Source: Monomorium pharaonis (Eukaryota; Arthropoda; Insecta; Hymenoptera; Formicidae). Taken from it: 64,000 bases of DNA. Shown here one piece after another: positions 21,564-34,905 of the stretch; positions within the stretch are counted from its first letter, which is position 1, and every line of letters begins with the position of its first letter. The notes below the pieces were generated by a model. The model saw nothing but the letters and a program-made list of their open reading frames with translations, was not told the origin of the DNA and made no database searches. The translations under genes were made by a program, and so were the position numbers. The stretch lies in NCBI RefSeq assembly GCF_013373865.1, contig NC_050467.1, positions 1 through 64,000 of the forward strand, written 5' to 3'.

Positions 21564-23633
21564 TTATCTATCCTCGTCCAAAGATTGCAAGAGAAAGAAA
21601 TAGGACATAGCGGTGTTTACAATCTAATAATGAAGACGACGAATTAGTTATTATCAGTATAAAATACTGATTAAATACAATAAATATTTTATTTAAAGTC
21701 ATTTTAATTATTTTCAAATTAGTTTTTAAAAATTTCTTACAATTAGCTTAAAATTTTAAAAGTATGTATTTTTTTCTAATTTTCAAATTTATATTGAGAC
21801 TTGTATCCTCGCAGGAAAGTAAAATTTCGCTAAAATTGATCGCACAATAAAAATCGAAAAATTCGCACGAGATGACAAGCTGATGATCCATATGACAAAT
21901 TGTTATTTTGACACTTACGGTAGTGAACATGTTGACATTCACGGAAGACAATTTTAATGCTTTTATAATTATCGGTTTTTGCATCATCGTCAAAATAACA
22001 TTTGTCCTGATATTACGATCAAGGCTGGATTCGGGCCATTCACTAAAATATATTCCATCACGAAAGTGTTCACTCTAGACATACACGTACGTAAAATAGT
22101 TAATTTTGGATTACGATAATTTGTTTTAAAACGTTCGTTTTATCGAAACTTACCGCACTTGTAATGAGACTGCCATACCAAGCGTAGATGAACGTTTGTA
22201 GCAATTTCAATGCCATGTAAGAGATGAACAAGAAGATCTTGCTGATTGTCAAGTGGGTGAACTATTATAATTTTATCAGAATAACATTAAAATAAAAACT
22301 TTGACATTATATTAACAAAATCAAAGTCAAATTTTACCAATAGAAATATAATAGAATCTGCTAGCAACTCGACATTACTGGCAAAATGCCAACATACTGT
22401 TAATATATATCTTATTAGAATATTTTCAATCACGTTCTAGGACGTACCGGGCTCGCTTCGAAAATTAATGCGCATATAAGTAAAGCGTTCATGACCACCA
22501 TCCGTATGATTATTAGACCCCAGATATCGCTCAGTATGTGGCCACATTGCAGTAATCGGTGATGCGTTTGTATACATGTAGCCAAGCTCTCCGTGAATAC
22601 CTCTCGAATACGTGGATTTGCTAGTCTAGCAGACATAGCTCGTAGTATCGAGGAGATCTGAAATGCATAATAGCCAAAGAGGCTGTCGACGCTGCCGACG
22701 GTGATGACCACCCACCAAAGAGTGAATATCTGATACAGGAGATGCAGGTAAAAAGAGACACCACCGTCGACCGGCACAGGCCACGGGAACTTATTTGGGA
22801 GCGGAAGTCTGTATCTCTTGGGTTCTTCGCGACGAATGATCTGGTGAACTATAGAGATCAGCGATGGGTAGAGAACCAGCAGTGCCGTTGATCCTAAGGT
22901 GAAGCATAATACATAAGACGGTCTGTCAAACGCGCAAACGGCGGCGAGCACGGTCGTCTTGGTTTCCTGATCTCGAGCTAGTTCCCGTTCGAAAAGTTCG
23001 TTTAGCGTTTCGTGAAGTTCCATCAGTTTCTTACGTTTTACCAAGAAGCAAGCCGACTGAAAGAAGATAGCAAACATGCTTGTTTTCCCGTACGAATACT
23101 GGTTATTACTGTGTATAAAAGTAAATAATGTTGAAGATTTTTTTCGTAATTTACTTCTGCCAAAATTCTTGAACAAATGTTTTTGCGAATTGTTCTAATC
23201 TTGCTAAGATGAGTTTATCAAAGAAAAGAAAATAACAAAATAGCAATTTAGAAATTGCTTACATTTGACTGAATAGAATAACGCACGATAAAACTTGTTA
23301 GTTGGGTTTTTTATATGCATATTTTTTACAATGGACATGAAATACCATTAAGACGGGTGCGATGAAACTGCAAGTCATGCCGAAACATTTTAAGATTAGC
23401 ACTAGATTGTCGGTATGATCTCGACAGAAGTTTATCAAGAAAACACATTGACTGAAGCACATGAGAATCACCAAAAAACCTGTGATATATGACCAAGTTG
23501 CTGAACGTGTTCTATCTTGCAAGACGCACCCAAGGTAGAGCATCCTGCGTACGCGACGAGTATACATGCGATAGCGAAGCAACGATGCCTCGATCGTTGT
23601 TCGCTTCCGCAAGTTCCTTGTTAGAATGCTCAT
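21564..23633 (-). CDS. Insect odorant receptor (7TM ligand-gated channel subunit)
   Basis: Five exons (23346-23633, 22448-23056, 22154-22261, 21919-22074, 21564-21623) give 406 aa, the typical size. Hydrophobic helices are spread through exons 1 and 2. Later exons carry the conserved end: FLFISYMALKLLQTFIYAWYGSLI, YFSEWPESS....MMQKPIIIKALK, and the last exon IVNTAMSYFFLLQSLDEDR, matching the SYFxLLQxL signature. Exon 2 starts SACFLVKRKKLMELHETLNELF. The open frame upstream of it (to 23176) is intronic. All junctions are phase 0, as is usual late in the family. Expected role: odour-specific subunit pairing with Orco in olfactory neurons. The ligand is unknown. It is a single copy here, tail-to-tail with the snoRNA host, and divergent from SREK1. 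Confidence 0.9.
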
Positions 23634-24757
23634 GGATATGTAAAAATAACAGTGCTTGCCGAACGACTACGCGTAATATTGCTGAAAATTGCTGGTAAAA
23701 TGAATGACGGATGTGCATTCGGTTAAAGGAGTTTACGTAATGACGCAGGGACTTGCGTTCTTTTGAAACTCGGAAAGCTCACCGTTTATCAAATTAAGGG
23801 TCGTGGGACGGAATATTACATGTTGCATCGCTATATAGTTTGCTACTTGAAGCATCGAGAATAAATTGATAGCGTAATCAAAGTTTATTTCCGGAAAATA
23901 CTTCCTTTATTACCCTCCGTAAGCGTTTCGCTTTAGTTATGAAAGATTGATTAACGTCGATTTATCAGAAGCGCAGTCTCGAGCATATAGTTAAGTATAT
24001 ATCAGTGCGAGTAACTCCTCGCTGCGAAATGGATGATGAAAAAATTATTGGAAGGGATTGAAAGTTCTTTGTACCAAAGAAAAGAAAAAATGATTTTGTC
24101 GTGTCGATATATTTCGATATATATTCAATATTAAACATTGTAAATTGCATGATATTTATATTAAGAATAAATCAAAAGATTTATCCAAGAATTTATAAGA
24201 TTTTATTTTGTTTTTTAAGTTTTAATTTGATCGAAACTAGATTTCTTTAATGTGTTCTAAGAATAATTAATAAATTCTTTATTGTCTAAACTTTTTTGAA
24301 AAAAATTAATGCTATTGATATATATCAAAGATTTTTTAAATTCAAAGTTTGATAATTAATAGTTTAAACGAGTGGCGATATTTCGATAGAAATTCAATAG
24401 CAATTCGAGTCAGCCAATCAAACAACAGGATACTGAAATTATTGGAGTTGCACCTTGCACCAGTTGCACCTTGCACCCAAGTGCACTTTCAGGGATGTGT
24501 GATTGATTTCGATTTTGTTGTTTGAACGCAGATCAACGCAGATCGAGGGTACGCATAGTAGATGTTTTCAGCATTTTCCTGTGTTTTTATCGGTGAGAGA
24601 AACAAATTTTGAGAAATGATCTTATTGCAGGGCAGTGATAAGAGCCGAGTGATGAAAAGATAATGAGGTTCAGCCTGTCGCAGTGAAGTCGGGACTGCTA
24701 ATATAACCTGTACAACCTCGTCTGTGTGCGAAATCGTGATAGATTTCAGCCGATAGA
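23634..24757. other. Divergent region, odorant receptor / SREK1
   Basis: Contains the receptor promoter and the SREK1 promoter and 5'UTR. A direct duplication of a GTTGCACCTTGCACC unit occurs at about 24447-24478, and an ACGCAGATC pair lies at 24537-24555. No coding frame of note. Confidence 0.4.
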
Positions 24758-26643
24758 ATGGCGGTCGGCTCGACGAAGGTTGTCCAGGTTACGAATATCG
24801 CGCCTCAGGCGACTAAAGACCAAATGCAGACGCTTTTTGGATATCTTGGCAAAATCGAGGACATTAGGTTATATCCAACGATCAGGGATGTTGCCGTACC
24901 CGTACAGTCGCGCATATGCTATATCAAGTTTCATGATCAGGGTTGCGTTGCTGTAGCTCAGCACATGACCAATACTGTCTTCATCGACCGTGCGCTGATA
25001 GTGATCCCGTACCAGAATGGAGACATTCCGGATGAGCAGCGTGCTTTGGAGCTGACCAACAATGGTACAGTTGTTCCAGGTAAGAGTGTAGCTTACAAAT
25101 CGCTTGCTACATTTTTGATATGTTAATAATATTAACATTAATTTTCAATCTGTCGTTTGTAGTTTGAATAAAATGTAAGTGAATATATATGGTTTTATAA
25201 AAAAAAGGTTCTTACTTTCCATAAAATGTTTGATCTAATTTTGGGATAAATATAATCTTTTTTGACATTTTTTCAGGTCTCTATCCATCAGAACCAAAGC
25301 TGCCACCAAACGTAGTGAATTCCGTTGAAGGTATCCCTCCAAATCATGTCATCAGCACGATGGATCCCAAGTTAGAGGAAAATGGCCTGCCATCCTATCC
25401 ACATCTACCAGGTCATCTGGATAGCAGACGTATCGAAGAGATCCGTCGCACACTCGTAGTGGCAAATTTGGATGCATTGGTGAGCCCTGAGCAGCTACTG
25501 GACTTCTTTGGCAACAACAATGTGGAGATCAAGTACCTGCGTATGTGCAGCAGGGACTCGGACTCCGAGCATTATGCACTGGTAGAGCTGTCAGAACAGG
25601 CCGCTGTGATTGCAGCGTTGTTACTGAACGGAAGGCAGCTGGCTGAACGACCGATCAAATTGTACCACTCCACGCAGGCAATCGCTAAACCAGAAGCAAA
25701 GAGCAACGAGGCTGCACAGAAAGAGATCGAAGAGGCAATGTCGCGGGTGAAGGAGGCACACAATCTCATCTCCGCGGCAATCGATCCGATGATTGGCATG
25801 CTTTCTAAGGATAAGCGAAGCAGAAGTGGCTCGCGCAGCCGTAAGTCTCGTTCGCGATCCCGCGGACGCAGTCGGCGTTCGAGATCGCGTAAACGCTCGC
25901 GATCACGCCATCGACGCTCGCGCTCGCGTCACCGGCGCCGATCACGCTCGCGTTCCAAACGTTCCAGATCCAAAGATCGCAGGCGTGGCTCACCATCAAG
26001 ACGACGCAGCAGTTCGCGCGGTCGCCATCGCTCGCGTAGCAGATCGAGAAGATCGAGGTATAACTGAATGGTCTTTTAGCATTTTTTTTCAGCCTTCAGA
26101 GTCAATTGACTCATATATTGCAAATTCTGCTTATATTTGGCACAATAATACTAGAAAAATGTGAAATATATCGTAAAAAAATTTTTCCAGATGTGAGTAA
26201 AGATTTCGTATATAAAATATTACATTTATATATACATATATTTTTTATACTGAAGGTCACGTCGATCACCATCTAGATCAAAGGAACGGAAGAAGAGATC
26301 ACCACGTCGTCGTAGTCGTTCACGTTCACGAAGCAAAGGTTCTACATCCAGATCTAGGCGTTCGCGTTCCAAATCCAAGTCTAGATCGTCCAAGTCCAAA
26401 TATTCCTCGGATAAATCTAAGGATAAAGATCGGGAAAGACGTAGTAAGGACAAATCGGACAACGGTAAGAGAAGCGATAGCGATCGAGAGAGACCCGAGA
26501 AGGAGAGCAGTAGAAGCGAGAAGAAATCCAGCAAGGAGAAGCGGTCCAGCGATAAATCAGAAACCAAACAATCGGACGACAAAGGTAGATCGACATCTGA
26601 AAACAATGACAGCAAGGAGAAAACGACGGAATCGGAAAGCTAA
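24758..26643 (+). CDS. SREK1: SREK1-like splicing regulator (two RRMs plus RS domain)
   Basis: Exons 24758-25079, 25277-26057 and 26256-26643 give 496 aa. The first RRM (~residues 6-85) starts KVVQVTNIAPQATKDQMQTLFGYLG and includes SRICYIKFHD and NTVFIDRALIVIPYQ. The second (~147-222) reads RRIEEIRRTLVVANLDALVSPEQLLDFF and EHYALVELSE. Then comes MSRVKEAHNLISAAIDPM, a hallmark of SREK1/SRrp86, followed by long Arg-Ser repeats and a Lys/Ser/Glu-rich tail. Role: nuclear modulator of SR-protein splicing activity. The last intron donor is GTATAA. If retained, the frame ends within a few codons (RSRYN), giving a protein missing the distal RS/KE tail. Confidence 0.92.
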
Positions 26644-26830
26644 ACGAAGACTTTATTCACAACTGACATAATTTTTCAAGCTTGTCAAAAAATTCAAGCT
26701 ACCTGTCTATCGCTATGTATTGATACAGTAAGAAATACATGGATACACGATATTTACATTGATTTTTTTTCCAGAATAATCCATGTTAAAATTTGAATTT
26801 TCAAATTTGTCGTAGACTATCAGCTGGCGT

Positions 26831-29800
26831 TTAAGAACGGATCTTCATTTTCTTCTTTTTCGGAATTGGTGGTGGCTTGATATTTTCTTCTTTCTTTTCC
26901 TTCTTTTCGTTGCATATTTCCATTTCAGGCGCGGCCTTAGACGACCTAGGCAATGCGAACAATACTTTGTGATCTGTCGTTTATTCGAGAAGCCTTGATC
27001 AAGAGCATGTTTAACCGTGGATTATATTAAGCTAAACAATTTATGAGATAAAGGTAATAACAATTTTAAGTAATTTACTAATAATTATGCTTCAATAACT
27101 ATTGTAATCAATTATCCAGAAGTTCAGTGTGCTTATTAATTTAAATACTAGTTGGTTTGATTTATTACAATATATTAAAAATATTTCACATTCTTTTTGC
27201 TTAGAATTGTATAAATAATCAATAGGCAATAAAAAATACGGATAAACAAGTATACCCTGCGATATCCTGGTTTTCGTAAATGGTCACATCGTCATAGATT
27301 TCCATTTTCATAGGAATTGGTGCGCGGAAGAGTGATTTTTGCGCGTTTTTTATGGTTGATCGTCTTTTTAATACCATCTACAATCGTTATATTCCCTTAT
27401 TAATATATTAATTTTTATAATATAAGATTCTTTAAATATCGAAACATTTTTAATAGTATTTCTCACCATTCTCATGTTTTTATTTTGCAAAGACGGGGGA
27501 GAAGTCATTTCCATCGAATCGTTTTTACGAATTTTTTTACGCAACATGTCTACTTGACAGTTTCCTGTCGATTAAAACAAATGTTATTTTCATTTTCTTA
27601 ACGAACGTCCTAGAAATGAAACACTTCTGAGACATTTTGTAAGAGTTTTTAATTATGTACATAAAACCTGTAAAAGTATAATTGCTTACGCATTACACAT
27701 TCGTCGTACTGGCCGAGAGGATCTATTTGTAAAAACGTGGACAACATATTAGGATGACGCAGATCCATAAATATCATTATAATCGACAAAAAAATACAAA
27801 GCAGACCTAAAAATAAATACGCGGAAGATAACGGATATTAAATATAGAAATAATATTATCACAATGTATTAAATCAATGAGTCTTGCTAAAAAATAGCAA
27901 ATGTGTACGTATTTCTATTAAGATTAATAATTTGAAGTTAATATGTGTTTAAAATTAATTAAAAACTCTTTAATAAGAGCAATCTAAAATTCGAGAATAT
28001 GAAGATTGTAATGGATAAATTAAAAAAAAAGTCTTTGAAAGTTTGTGCATGTTTGATTTTCGTCAAATTAAAAATGTTAAATAAGATCGCGAATTTAGTT
28101 AAGTAATAATTAGTAATCACCGCATCCGAAAGTCATCCAGAAATGCCGGCCTAATGTCATCTTAATGACATTATCCTCGAAGGGAATTACAAGCGGAATT
28201 GGATTGTGCACGATGACCCATACGAAACAAGTTAACAATTGTAAGCCACCGATCAAGCCGGTTAAATAAGCGGCGTACCGACTCACTGACTCTAGGAATA
28301 TATTAGTCAGTATCCAGCAGGCAAAAGCGGTCCTGCAAATGTTTCAGGATTTTTACAGTAGAATATTATAAGAAAATTTATACTTATTTTTATTTGCATG
28401 GCAAGATTACTCGTATAGTTGAGAATTTGATCTTGATTTTCCAAAAATAAATGTAATAATCTTTGTACAAAGAATATGAAATTCTATTTTTATCTTGTGC
28501 ATTTATATATTTTCATCCTGTGCATTTTATACTGACCACAACAAGATATGACAATACCATCCGGCGGTTCGATAAAATCTCCCAAATCGAATACCTTCTC
28601 CATCGATGACGAAATACTCAGCAATCCATAAGATGGGAATGGGCAAGCCTTTTCGTTGGCCTTCACGGAAAGTCCTCTGCAGCAGTCCAGCTGTGGAAAA
28701 TTTATTGACATATTATTTAATATTATTTAAACGCTCTAAAATAAAGCGTAATAAATTATTAAATATTACATCAACAACATTTACCATAAGGTCCAAAACC
28801 GATTATGCCTTGGTCCCATGTCCAGGGAAATCTCTCATTGTAATCAATCGTTTCTTTTGCTAGCAGCGTATTTTCTTCCGGTTTGGCTGGAAAATAATTT
28901 TTTTAATTAAAACCATTCCAAATTATCATAAGACCTGCATCACACTAAATCGGCGAATTGAAGAAAAAAAAAAACATTCTACGGAATCATAGATTGTATT
29001 TATCGTTGAAAAAGAAGTTAAAAAACGGAAAAGAAAATTCTAAGATAAGATTATAAAATAACTTTTCCCAAAATTTAATTTCAAAAATATATTAAAATAA
29101 GAAATTTTTTTTGTATTTTTGTATTTTTTTGTAGTGTCCATATATTTTAAGTTTCAGTGTTCCATTTCAATTTAATCTCGAAACGAGTTAAACTTTTTTA
29201 TTACCTTTCAGTGTGATGTTAACTGATCTTAATCCTATCTTGACTGCCATTTGAGCATCGATCTCTTGCCCTATGCCGGCTCGATAAGGTGTCTTGCTCT
29301 TCGTGCTGCCATATTCCCATTCTTGACCAAAGTTTTCTACTGCAAATAACATTTAACATAGAGATGATTTTAATATATTTGAAAATATAGATTAAATACA
29401 GAAAATGTTTTTATTTTAAAACATTTACCTATTAACAAACACCCAATAGCAATGCTGAAGCCGATCTTTATAGCTATATAGATACTCTGTGTGATAGAAA
29501 ATTACTTTATTAGTATTGCTTTGTTAGGAAAAATTTGGATACGTATATTAAAGAATTTTTTAGGAAATTATTTCTATTATTTTATAACTCTTAGCAATAA
29601 TGCATAACATGGAAGGTAAATTATTGAAGCATCTGAAATATATATTCTAAGTAATCTAAGTGATTCATAAGAGCTAGGTTCCTTATTGGAATGTAGTGTT
29701 ATTATAGAAGTGTCTAATATTAGAGTTTTTACTTACTTGTCTCTTCCGATAGCCTGGTATGATGCTAATATAAGTAATCGAGATAATCACGAAAACGATA

Positions 29801-29895
29801 ATTAGAATGGTCTCAGTCACATCTACTGTTACTGGAGTGTGATGCGCAGCATATTGCGAGGGAAAACCCTCCGAACGTCCAAACTGAAACTCCAT
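26831..29895 (-). CDS. DUOXA: Dual oxidase maturation factor (DUOXA; Drosophila moladietz/NIP family)
   Basis: Ten exons (29737-29895, 29429-29486, 29205-29339, 28785-28886, 28537-28690, 28121-28332, 27690-27806, 27467-27549, 27256-27377, 26831-26945) give 418 aa. Landmarks: luminal GRSEGFPSQYA start, first TM helix (ETILIIVFVIISITYISIIPG), IGLRSVNITLK, IDYNERFPWTWDQGIIGFGPY, GLLQRTFREGQRKGLPIPILWIAEYFVIDGEG (in sections), FGRFYRTAGWYCHILLW, then paired helices and a Lys-rich cytosolic tail. Role: ER chaperone needed for DUOX exit and H2O2 production at epithelia, including insect gut and cuticle. The DUOX gene itself is not in this window. Divergent from TMEM208. Confidence 0.9.
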
Positions 29896-30807
29896 GAATG
29901 TGCTAATTTTTTTCGCGACGTATACAAATAATTTAAGTTTATTATTTTAGGTCCAGAAAAAAATCACGACGGGGATTCATTTAACGATATTTGGTCCTCG
30001 TATTCGTGTGAGAAATCCAACGATATTGTGGTTTTATCTGAGTTCCTTTTCCGGTTATCCTTATATATGCTTGAGATTGGATGACTAAAGCGTCAGCTTT
30101 ATCGTCTAATTTCCGCATTGTGGTGCGAGTCATCATTTTATAATTACATAAAAATGTTAAATAAAATCACTTTCAAAGGTCTCGAGAGATTCATGAATTT
30201 TATTTTGTATTAATCATTATCTGCAGCTTAATAATTATTTTTATATTAATCTTAATCGTAAAAATGTTAAAGAACATTTGCATTTGCAGATCTCTTCTCT
30301 TCATATTTATAATTGTATACTTCATAACTTTTAACGTATTTACTGTACCTACATATTCACGTATATATGTATGTATGCACGTATATATACGTTTTGTATT
30401 AACAAAGAAAGATAGCAAAAGAAACAATCTATAGATAGAAGTACGAGATGATTCTGTAGTTAAAAGCATTCTATGAAAAAAAATGATAACAAAAAATAAT
30501 TAAAAAAGATGGTAATAAAAGAAAATTTGAGAGAACTTAAAAGAGTTAAAGGTAAATTTAAGCCTTAAAAATTTTTCGCGCGCTATCGCTATTGTTACAA
30601 ATCGATGATCGATCTAAAGGATCGAAAGTGCGATAATTACTCACGTGTATACGGTGTATACGACACACTGCGACACACTGCACAGGAGTAGGATAGGAGG
30701 TAGGTTAGCAGGCTTCAGGGCCGTCAGGTTAGCCGTTTATCATCAGTCATTCCTAATGTCTCATTTACACGTTGAACTAAAGTAACTCTTGATAGAAAAC
30801 GAGCAAG
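29896..30807. other. Divergent promoter region, DUOXA / TMEM208
   Basis: Intergenic between two head-to-head genes. The TMEM208-proximal part (30650-30800) is less AT-rich, with a duplicated ACACTGC unit near 30664-30681. No RNA gene or repeat recognised. Confidence 0.4.
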
Positions 30808-31817
30808 ATGACGGTGAGTCTAATGAGTTCATCTATCCTACCTTTACCTCGCAATGTATGTTTATTCTTAATTAATTTACGTTTCCATAAGGAACACTTC
30901 TGATGTTCAGACTATTTACTAGATTATTGTGAATTTATTTAAAAATAACTCTCTCGTGCACATACTATTATTCTCCTATAAATTGGTAAACTATATATTT
31001 TATATTTGAATATCTGATTTTATATTCTGTGCAGATGAAAAAAGGTAAAGTATTAACTAAGGGAGCAAAGCAGATAAAGGAGGAGAATGTTTCTACGCTG
31101 AGCTTTTACATGTATATGGCCTTAGGCTCAATGGGAATTCACTTCGCCGTAACGATAATGCTGTTTGAATTCACCACACTAACGATAGTGAGTTTTGTGT
31201 CTTATGGATAACAATCGCTGTAACCAAGAAATCTTGTAATAGTACACATTGAATTATGGTTACAGAGTCTAACAGCATTTTCTGCAATTGTATATATAGG
31301 AAGTTACCAATTTATGTTGTACATGGCTCGTGCCACATATTCGGAATCTGGTCAGCTGCTGGATCCTGGTGTTGACCTTAATATGGAAGGTGGTATAGCA
31401 GAGTGAGTTTGCTGCAACATAGAAAATCTTTCCATTGCTGTTACTTTTTTTGTTGTCTATTGATCAAAGTATCATTCTATTTACAGACATGTCAAAGATT
31501 TAATTATATTGACATCAGGAGTGCAAATCCTGGCCCTTATTTCAAACTACTTCTGGTTATTGTGGTTTCTGGTAGGCATTTTGACAACTCTTATTTGTAT
31601 CATTATTCTCTTTACTCAACTTTTATAGGAAGGGTTGGTATACAAAGCATTTGTCACTGTGTATTTTGAAAATATACAGGTACCATTGAGAGGAAGTTGG
31701 ATGCTTTGGAAGCAGATTTTGGCTCCATGGTTTTTCGCCCAGCCACAAGAACAATCTGAGATGAGTGAAAAGAAGATGCGAAAGTTAGAAAGGAAAATGG
31801 CGAAAAGATATCAATGA
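30808..31817 (+). CDS. TMEM208: Transmembrane protein 208 (SND-pathway ER targeting factor)
   Basis: Exons 30808-30813 (just two codons, ATG ACG), 31035-31187, 31266-31402, 31487-31571 and 31629-31817 give 189 aa; human TMEM208 is 173. Landmarks: KKGKVLTKGAKQIKEEN, hydrophobic TLSFYMYMALGSMGIHFAVT, YMARATYSESGQLLDPGVDLN, HVKDLIILTSGVQILALIS, FWLLWFL, and AFVTVYFENI... WKQILAPWFFAQ before a Lys/Arg-rich end (KKMRKLERKMAKRYQ). Role: homologue of yeast Snd2, which helps target membrane proteins to the ER. The tiny first coding exon is supported by the following ATG AAA AAA GGT in the same frame. Initiation at 31035 would lose only two residues. Confidence 0.92.
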
Positions 31818-33644
31818 GAATTCATTGCTGTGCAATAGGAAAATTCTATTGAATGATAATTGATTTAATCAGGGGTAGTAAATTTAAGAAACAATGGTAA
31901 GAGGAAGATTAAGTTTTTTTGTATATATTCAAGACATCAAGATGGTGGGATGGATTTGACATCTACATAGATAAATATTAATTAAAAAAGAACTTTAAAG
32001 GTTTTATGAAAATGTACGCAAAACAGGGAAGTAATTTTAGAATTAGGAGACATCGCAAATTGGAGAACAGATTTCATTTTTACCTTTACTATTTCAAACA
32101 ACTGATTGTCGGCAGCCTGCAATCCTGTAGAAGAAGCGGGAATATTTTTCTTATTTAATGTTTATAAATTTATTCTTATATAAATCGAAGGCAACGCAAA
32201 ATTATTAATAGTTAATTGTAAGTATATTTAAAATAAGGTACATTACATTACTATAATTATTGTTTTTATCAGCTTATAAAGGAATAAAAGTTCCTGAATA
32301 AGAAGTTCCTTGACACATTTCTTTTTCATCTATCTTTGTTAATTATGCTAATGTAAATTTTTTTTATAATACTAGTATAATACAGTAATGCTCAATTTTT
32401 TATGTTTCACTATGCAGAAAATTTAAATAATAAAGTTGAACAGATGCCTTAGTGGAAACATAAAATGAATGATGTCAAAACATGTGTTCAAGTGATGGAT
32501 AAAATCGAATAATAAAAATGCAATACAATACTTGTTATATATTTGAAAGTTCAGTTCTCCTAGTTCAAATGGATTCTAAACAGATTGAATTTAATTGATA
32601 TTATCATATTATTTAACGATATAAATAATTTATTATTTATTAAATTGTGGAAGTTGATGAACGCATCACAGTTATATTTAAGATCTAACGTACGGTTATC
32701 TTACAATTACATCTTTGTTTGGGAATGAAAAGTTTAGCGATTGGTTTTATGTAAACAGTAATATACTTATTTATAATAATCATTGGGCTCTATTTTCTAT
32801 ATATTGGCCGCGGAATGTTTCTGTATAAGTAATGTGCAATGAATTTTAATCGTCTTTAAAATTAGGCCAACGCTTGTACTTTAACATCTCTAAAGTTAAA
32901 CATGTCCATTTAATTCACAGCTTTTGTTTTGGCTTTTACGTATGCATAGTCTTCAACTGTCCAGTGAAATTCACAATTCGTTTGTATAAATAAACATTAT
33001 TTAATAATTAGAATCGATTAATATTACAGTAGCTATTCTAAATGATCTGACAAATTGTTCTGAAAGAAAATTTCTGGGAAGGAAAATTCAATTCAAATGT
33101 GAATTTAATGATCGATTTCACTGAACAGTAACGTTCGGCATTGATTCAAATTATAGAATCTAGGCATTTTACGGAATGCAATTTAAATTCTACATTTGGC
33201 TACTAATTGATTTTTTACAATTGGAACAACAACGTCACTTTGTAGTTGGGTGATAGGATAAATATTTCAAGAAAAAATTTTAAATGAAAAAATCTATTCT
33301 GTTTTACTTGATTATGTAATTAGTAAAGATATTAATTAAAATTCAAATTGAAGATAATAGAATATAAATTTTTATCTCTCATCACAGGTTTTATTACAAA
33401 TGTTCTATTGTTATATGATGGAAGATGTTGTATTGGATACAATTATATGACACCAGAAAACTGCGCATGCTTTAGCTTTTTCTAAGCGTATTGGTTGTTC
33501 CAATTGCTGGATATCTATAGATACACGAAAAGAATTTTCTTTTAGAGTTTACTTTCAAAATCATTGCAATCTAAATCACGGAAAACTCATAAACATATCC
33601 GAACCTAAATACAAAACATCTTCAAATGCATCATGGAATAATTC
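31818..33644. other. Convergent 3' region of TMEM208 and the BTB-FLYWCH gene
   Basis: 1.8 kb, AT-rich, with scattered AATAAA hexamers (for example near 32286 and 32431). No coding frame over 60 codons with family resemblance, no RNA gene and no repeat recognised. Probably the long 3'UTRs of both convergent genes. Confidence 0.4.
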
Positions 33645-34899
33645 TTAAACATTATTGATGTCTAGGCTTTTCTTCTTCTTGTAATCATATTCAGATTGAT
33701 AACTCGGTGGATGATTGTGCTCGTGCACCCCCGTTGGCATGAATCTTTCGGCGATCACCGAACATTTGCCACGACATCCGCGATGTTGTTCCACACAACG
33801 ATAATGCGAGCTGTTGTATACTTTGGAACGAGAAGTCATGTTATACACATATCCTTCATGGACCAATTGTGGTTTACCTCTGACAGACAGTCTATAGATT
33901 ACTGGTTCCACAGCTGTAAATTTGCATCAATTTTCTTTTAATCGAGATTTATTTCATACATAATAATCAAATTGAATCGATACAAATCTTGCAACCAATA
34001 AATTAAGATCTAATGAATAATATAATAAAATACCTGTTTGTAAAAATGAATTTCCTTGCAAGGCATTATTACAATTTCCTTGTTCATCAGGCAACTCAAT
34101 TATTTCATCACTATCATTAATAGCCTCATTGATCTCATTATATCTGAGATTCATTTCACTATTGGAAGCATTCACATCTTTTACTACATTATTATCCGAT
34201 AAGAGACAAATATCGTCCTTGTTATTAACATTTGATTCATTTGTTAACTTCATCATTGAATAATCATCCTCGACTACACGATTCTTTTTTGTTTTAACAT
34301 TTTTCTTGGTTATCTTGTGAGAGAGCACAGAAGTTCCATTGGAAGTTTTGTTTTTGCTCTGTTGCTCACATGGAACATCAGTTATATTCTTTGACTCTTG
34401 TGGATCTGATACATTAATGTAATCATTTAATAATGGTATGATTTGTGCTTCGCCACCCTCTAAACCTTTTATCTGCAGCATTTGTGCTATCTTTAAGAAG
34501 GTAGACAGGTCCTCCTGTTTTATATTTACTTCGCCTTGGTACATGAACTTCAGTAGAGACATTACCTCTGCGTGTTTTACATCTTTTAATATTATTACTG
34601 GATGCTGACAGGGATTCTCCTATGAAACAACTCTGAGTGATTACTCTTTCATTTAAGTACAATTTTATTTACAGGGGATATTATTAATCATTATAAAGTC
34701 ATACCTTGAATATGTTTTTAAAGTAAGGACTACACACAGAGAGAACTAGCTTGTGAGCAGCTAACAACCGTCCTTCAACTGCAATTGTTACGTCAACCAA
34801 ATCATTCTCACTCAAATGAGAAAGGAAGCCACAAGTTAAATTATTGGAAAAGTTATTCCATTTCAAGGAAAATTCATTCGGTGAAACTAATGTAGCCAT
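33645..34899 (-). CDS. BTB/POZ and FLYWCH zinc-finger protein
   Basis: Coding exons 34705-34899, 34034-34619 and 33645-33913 give 349 aa. The BTB domain occupies about residues 8-120 (FSLKWNNFSNNLTCGFLSHL, DLVDVTIAVEGRLLAAHKLVLSVCSPYFKNIF, HPVIILKDVKHAEVMSLLKFMYQGEV), the insect TTK-type subclass. A Ser/Asn-rich linker follows. A FLYWCH finger (~262-325) has YRCV, C..KC and HEHNHPP as zinc ligands, with Tyr in place of the usual Trp before RC. This resembles mod(mdg4)-type architecture, though only one FLYWCH exon is visible. A chromatin or transcription role is inferred. A 5' non-coding exon at about 35394-35640, with donor GTAACA, splices to 34905. It carries a 73-codon upstream frame. Confidence 0.85.
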
Positions 34900-34905
34900 A
34901 TTTCT

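Noticed and set aside
23057..23176. Open frame extending the odorant-receptor second exon upstream (MFKNFGRSKL...)
   Set aside because: A CAG acceptor at 23057 gives the conserved SACFLVKRKKL start, and the upstream residues are unlike any receptor, so the extension is intronic.
25572..26615. Antisense and shifted open frames over SREK1, and similar ones over U1-70K (61636-61991)
   Set aside because: Shadows of Arg-Ser / Arg-Asp codon repeats. The real frames join neatly to RRM exons.
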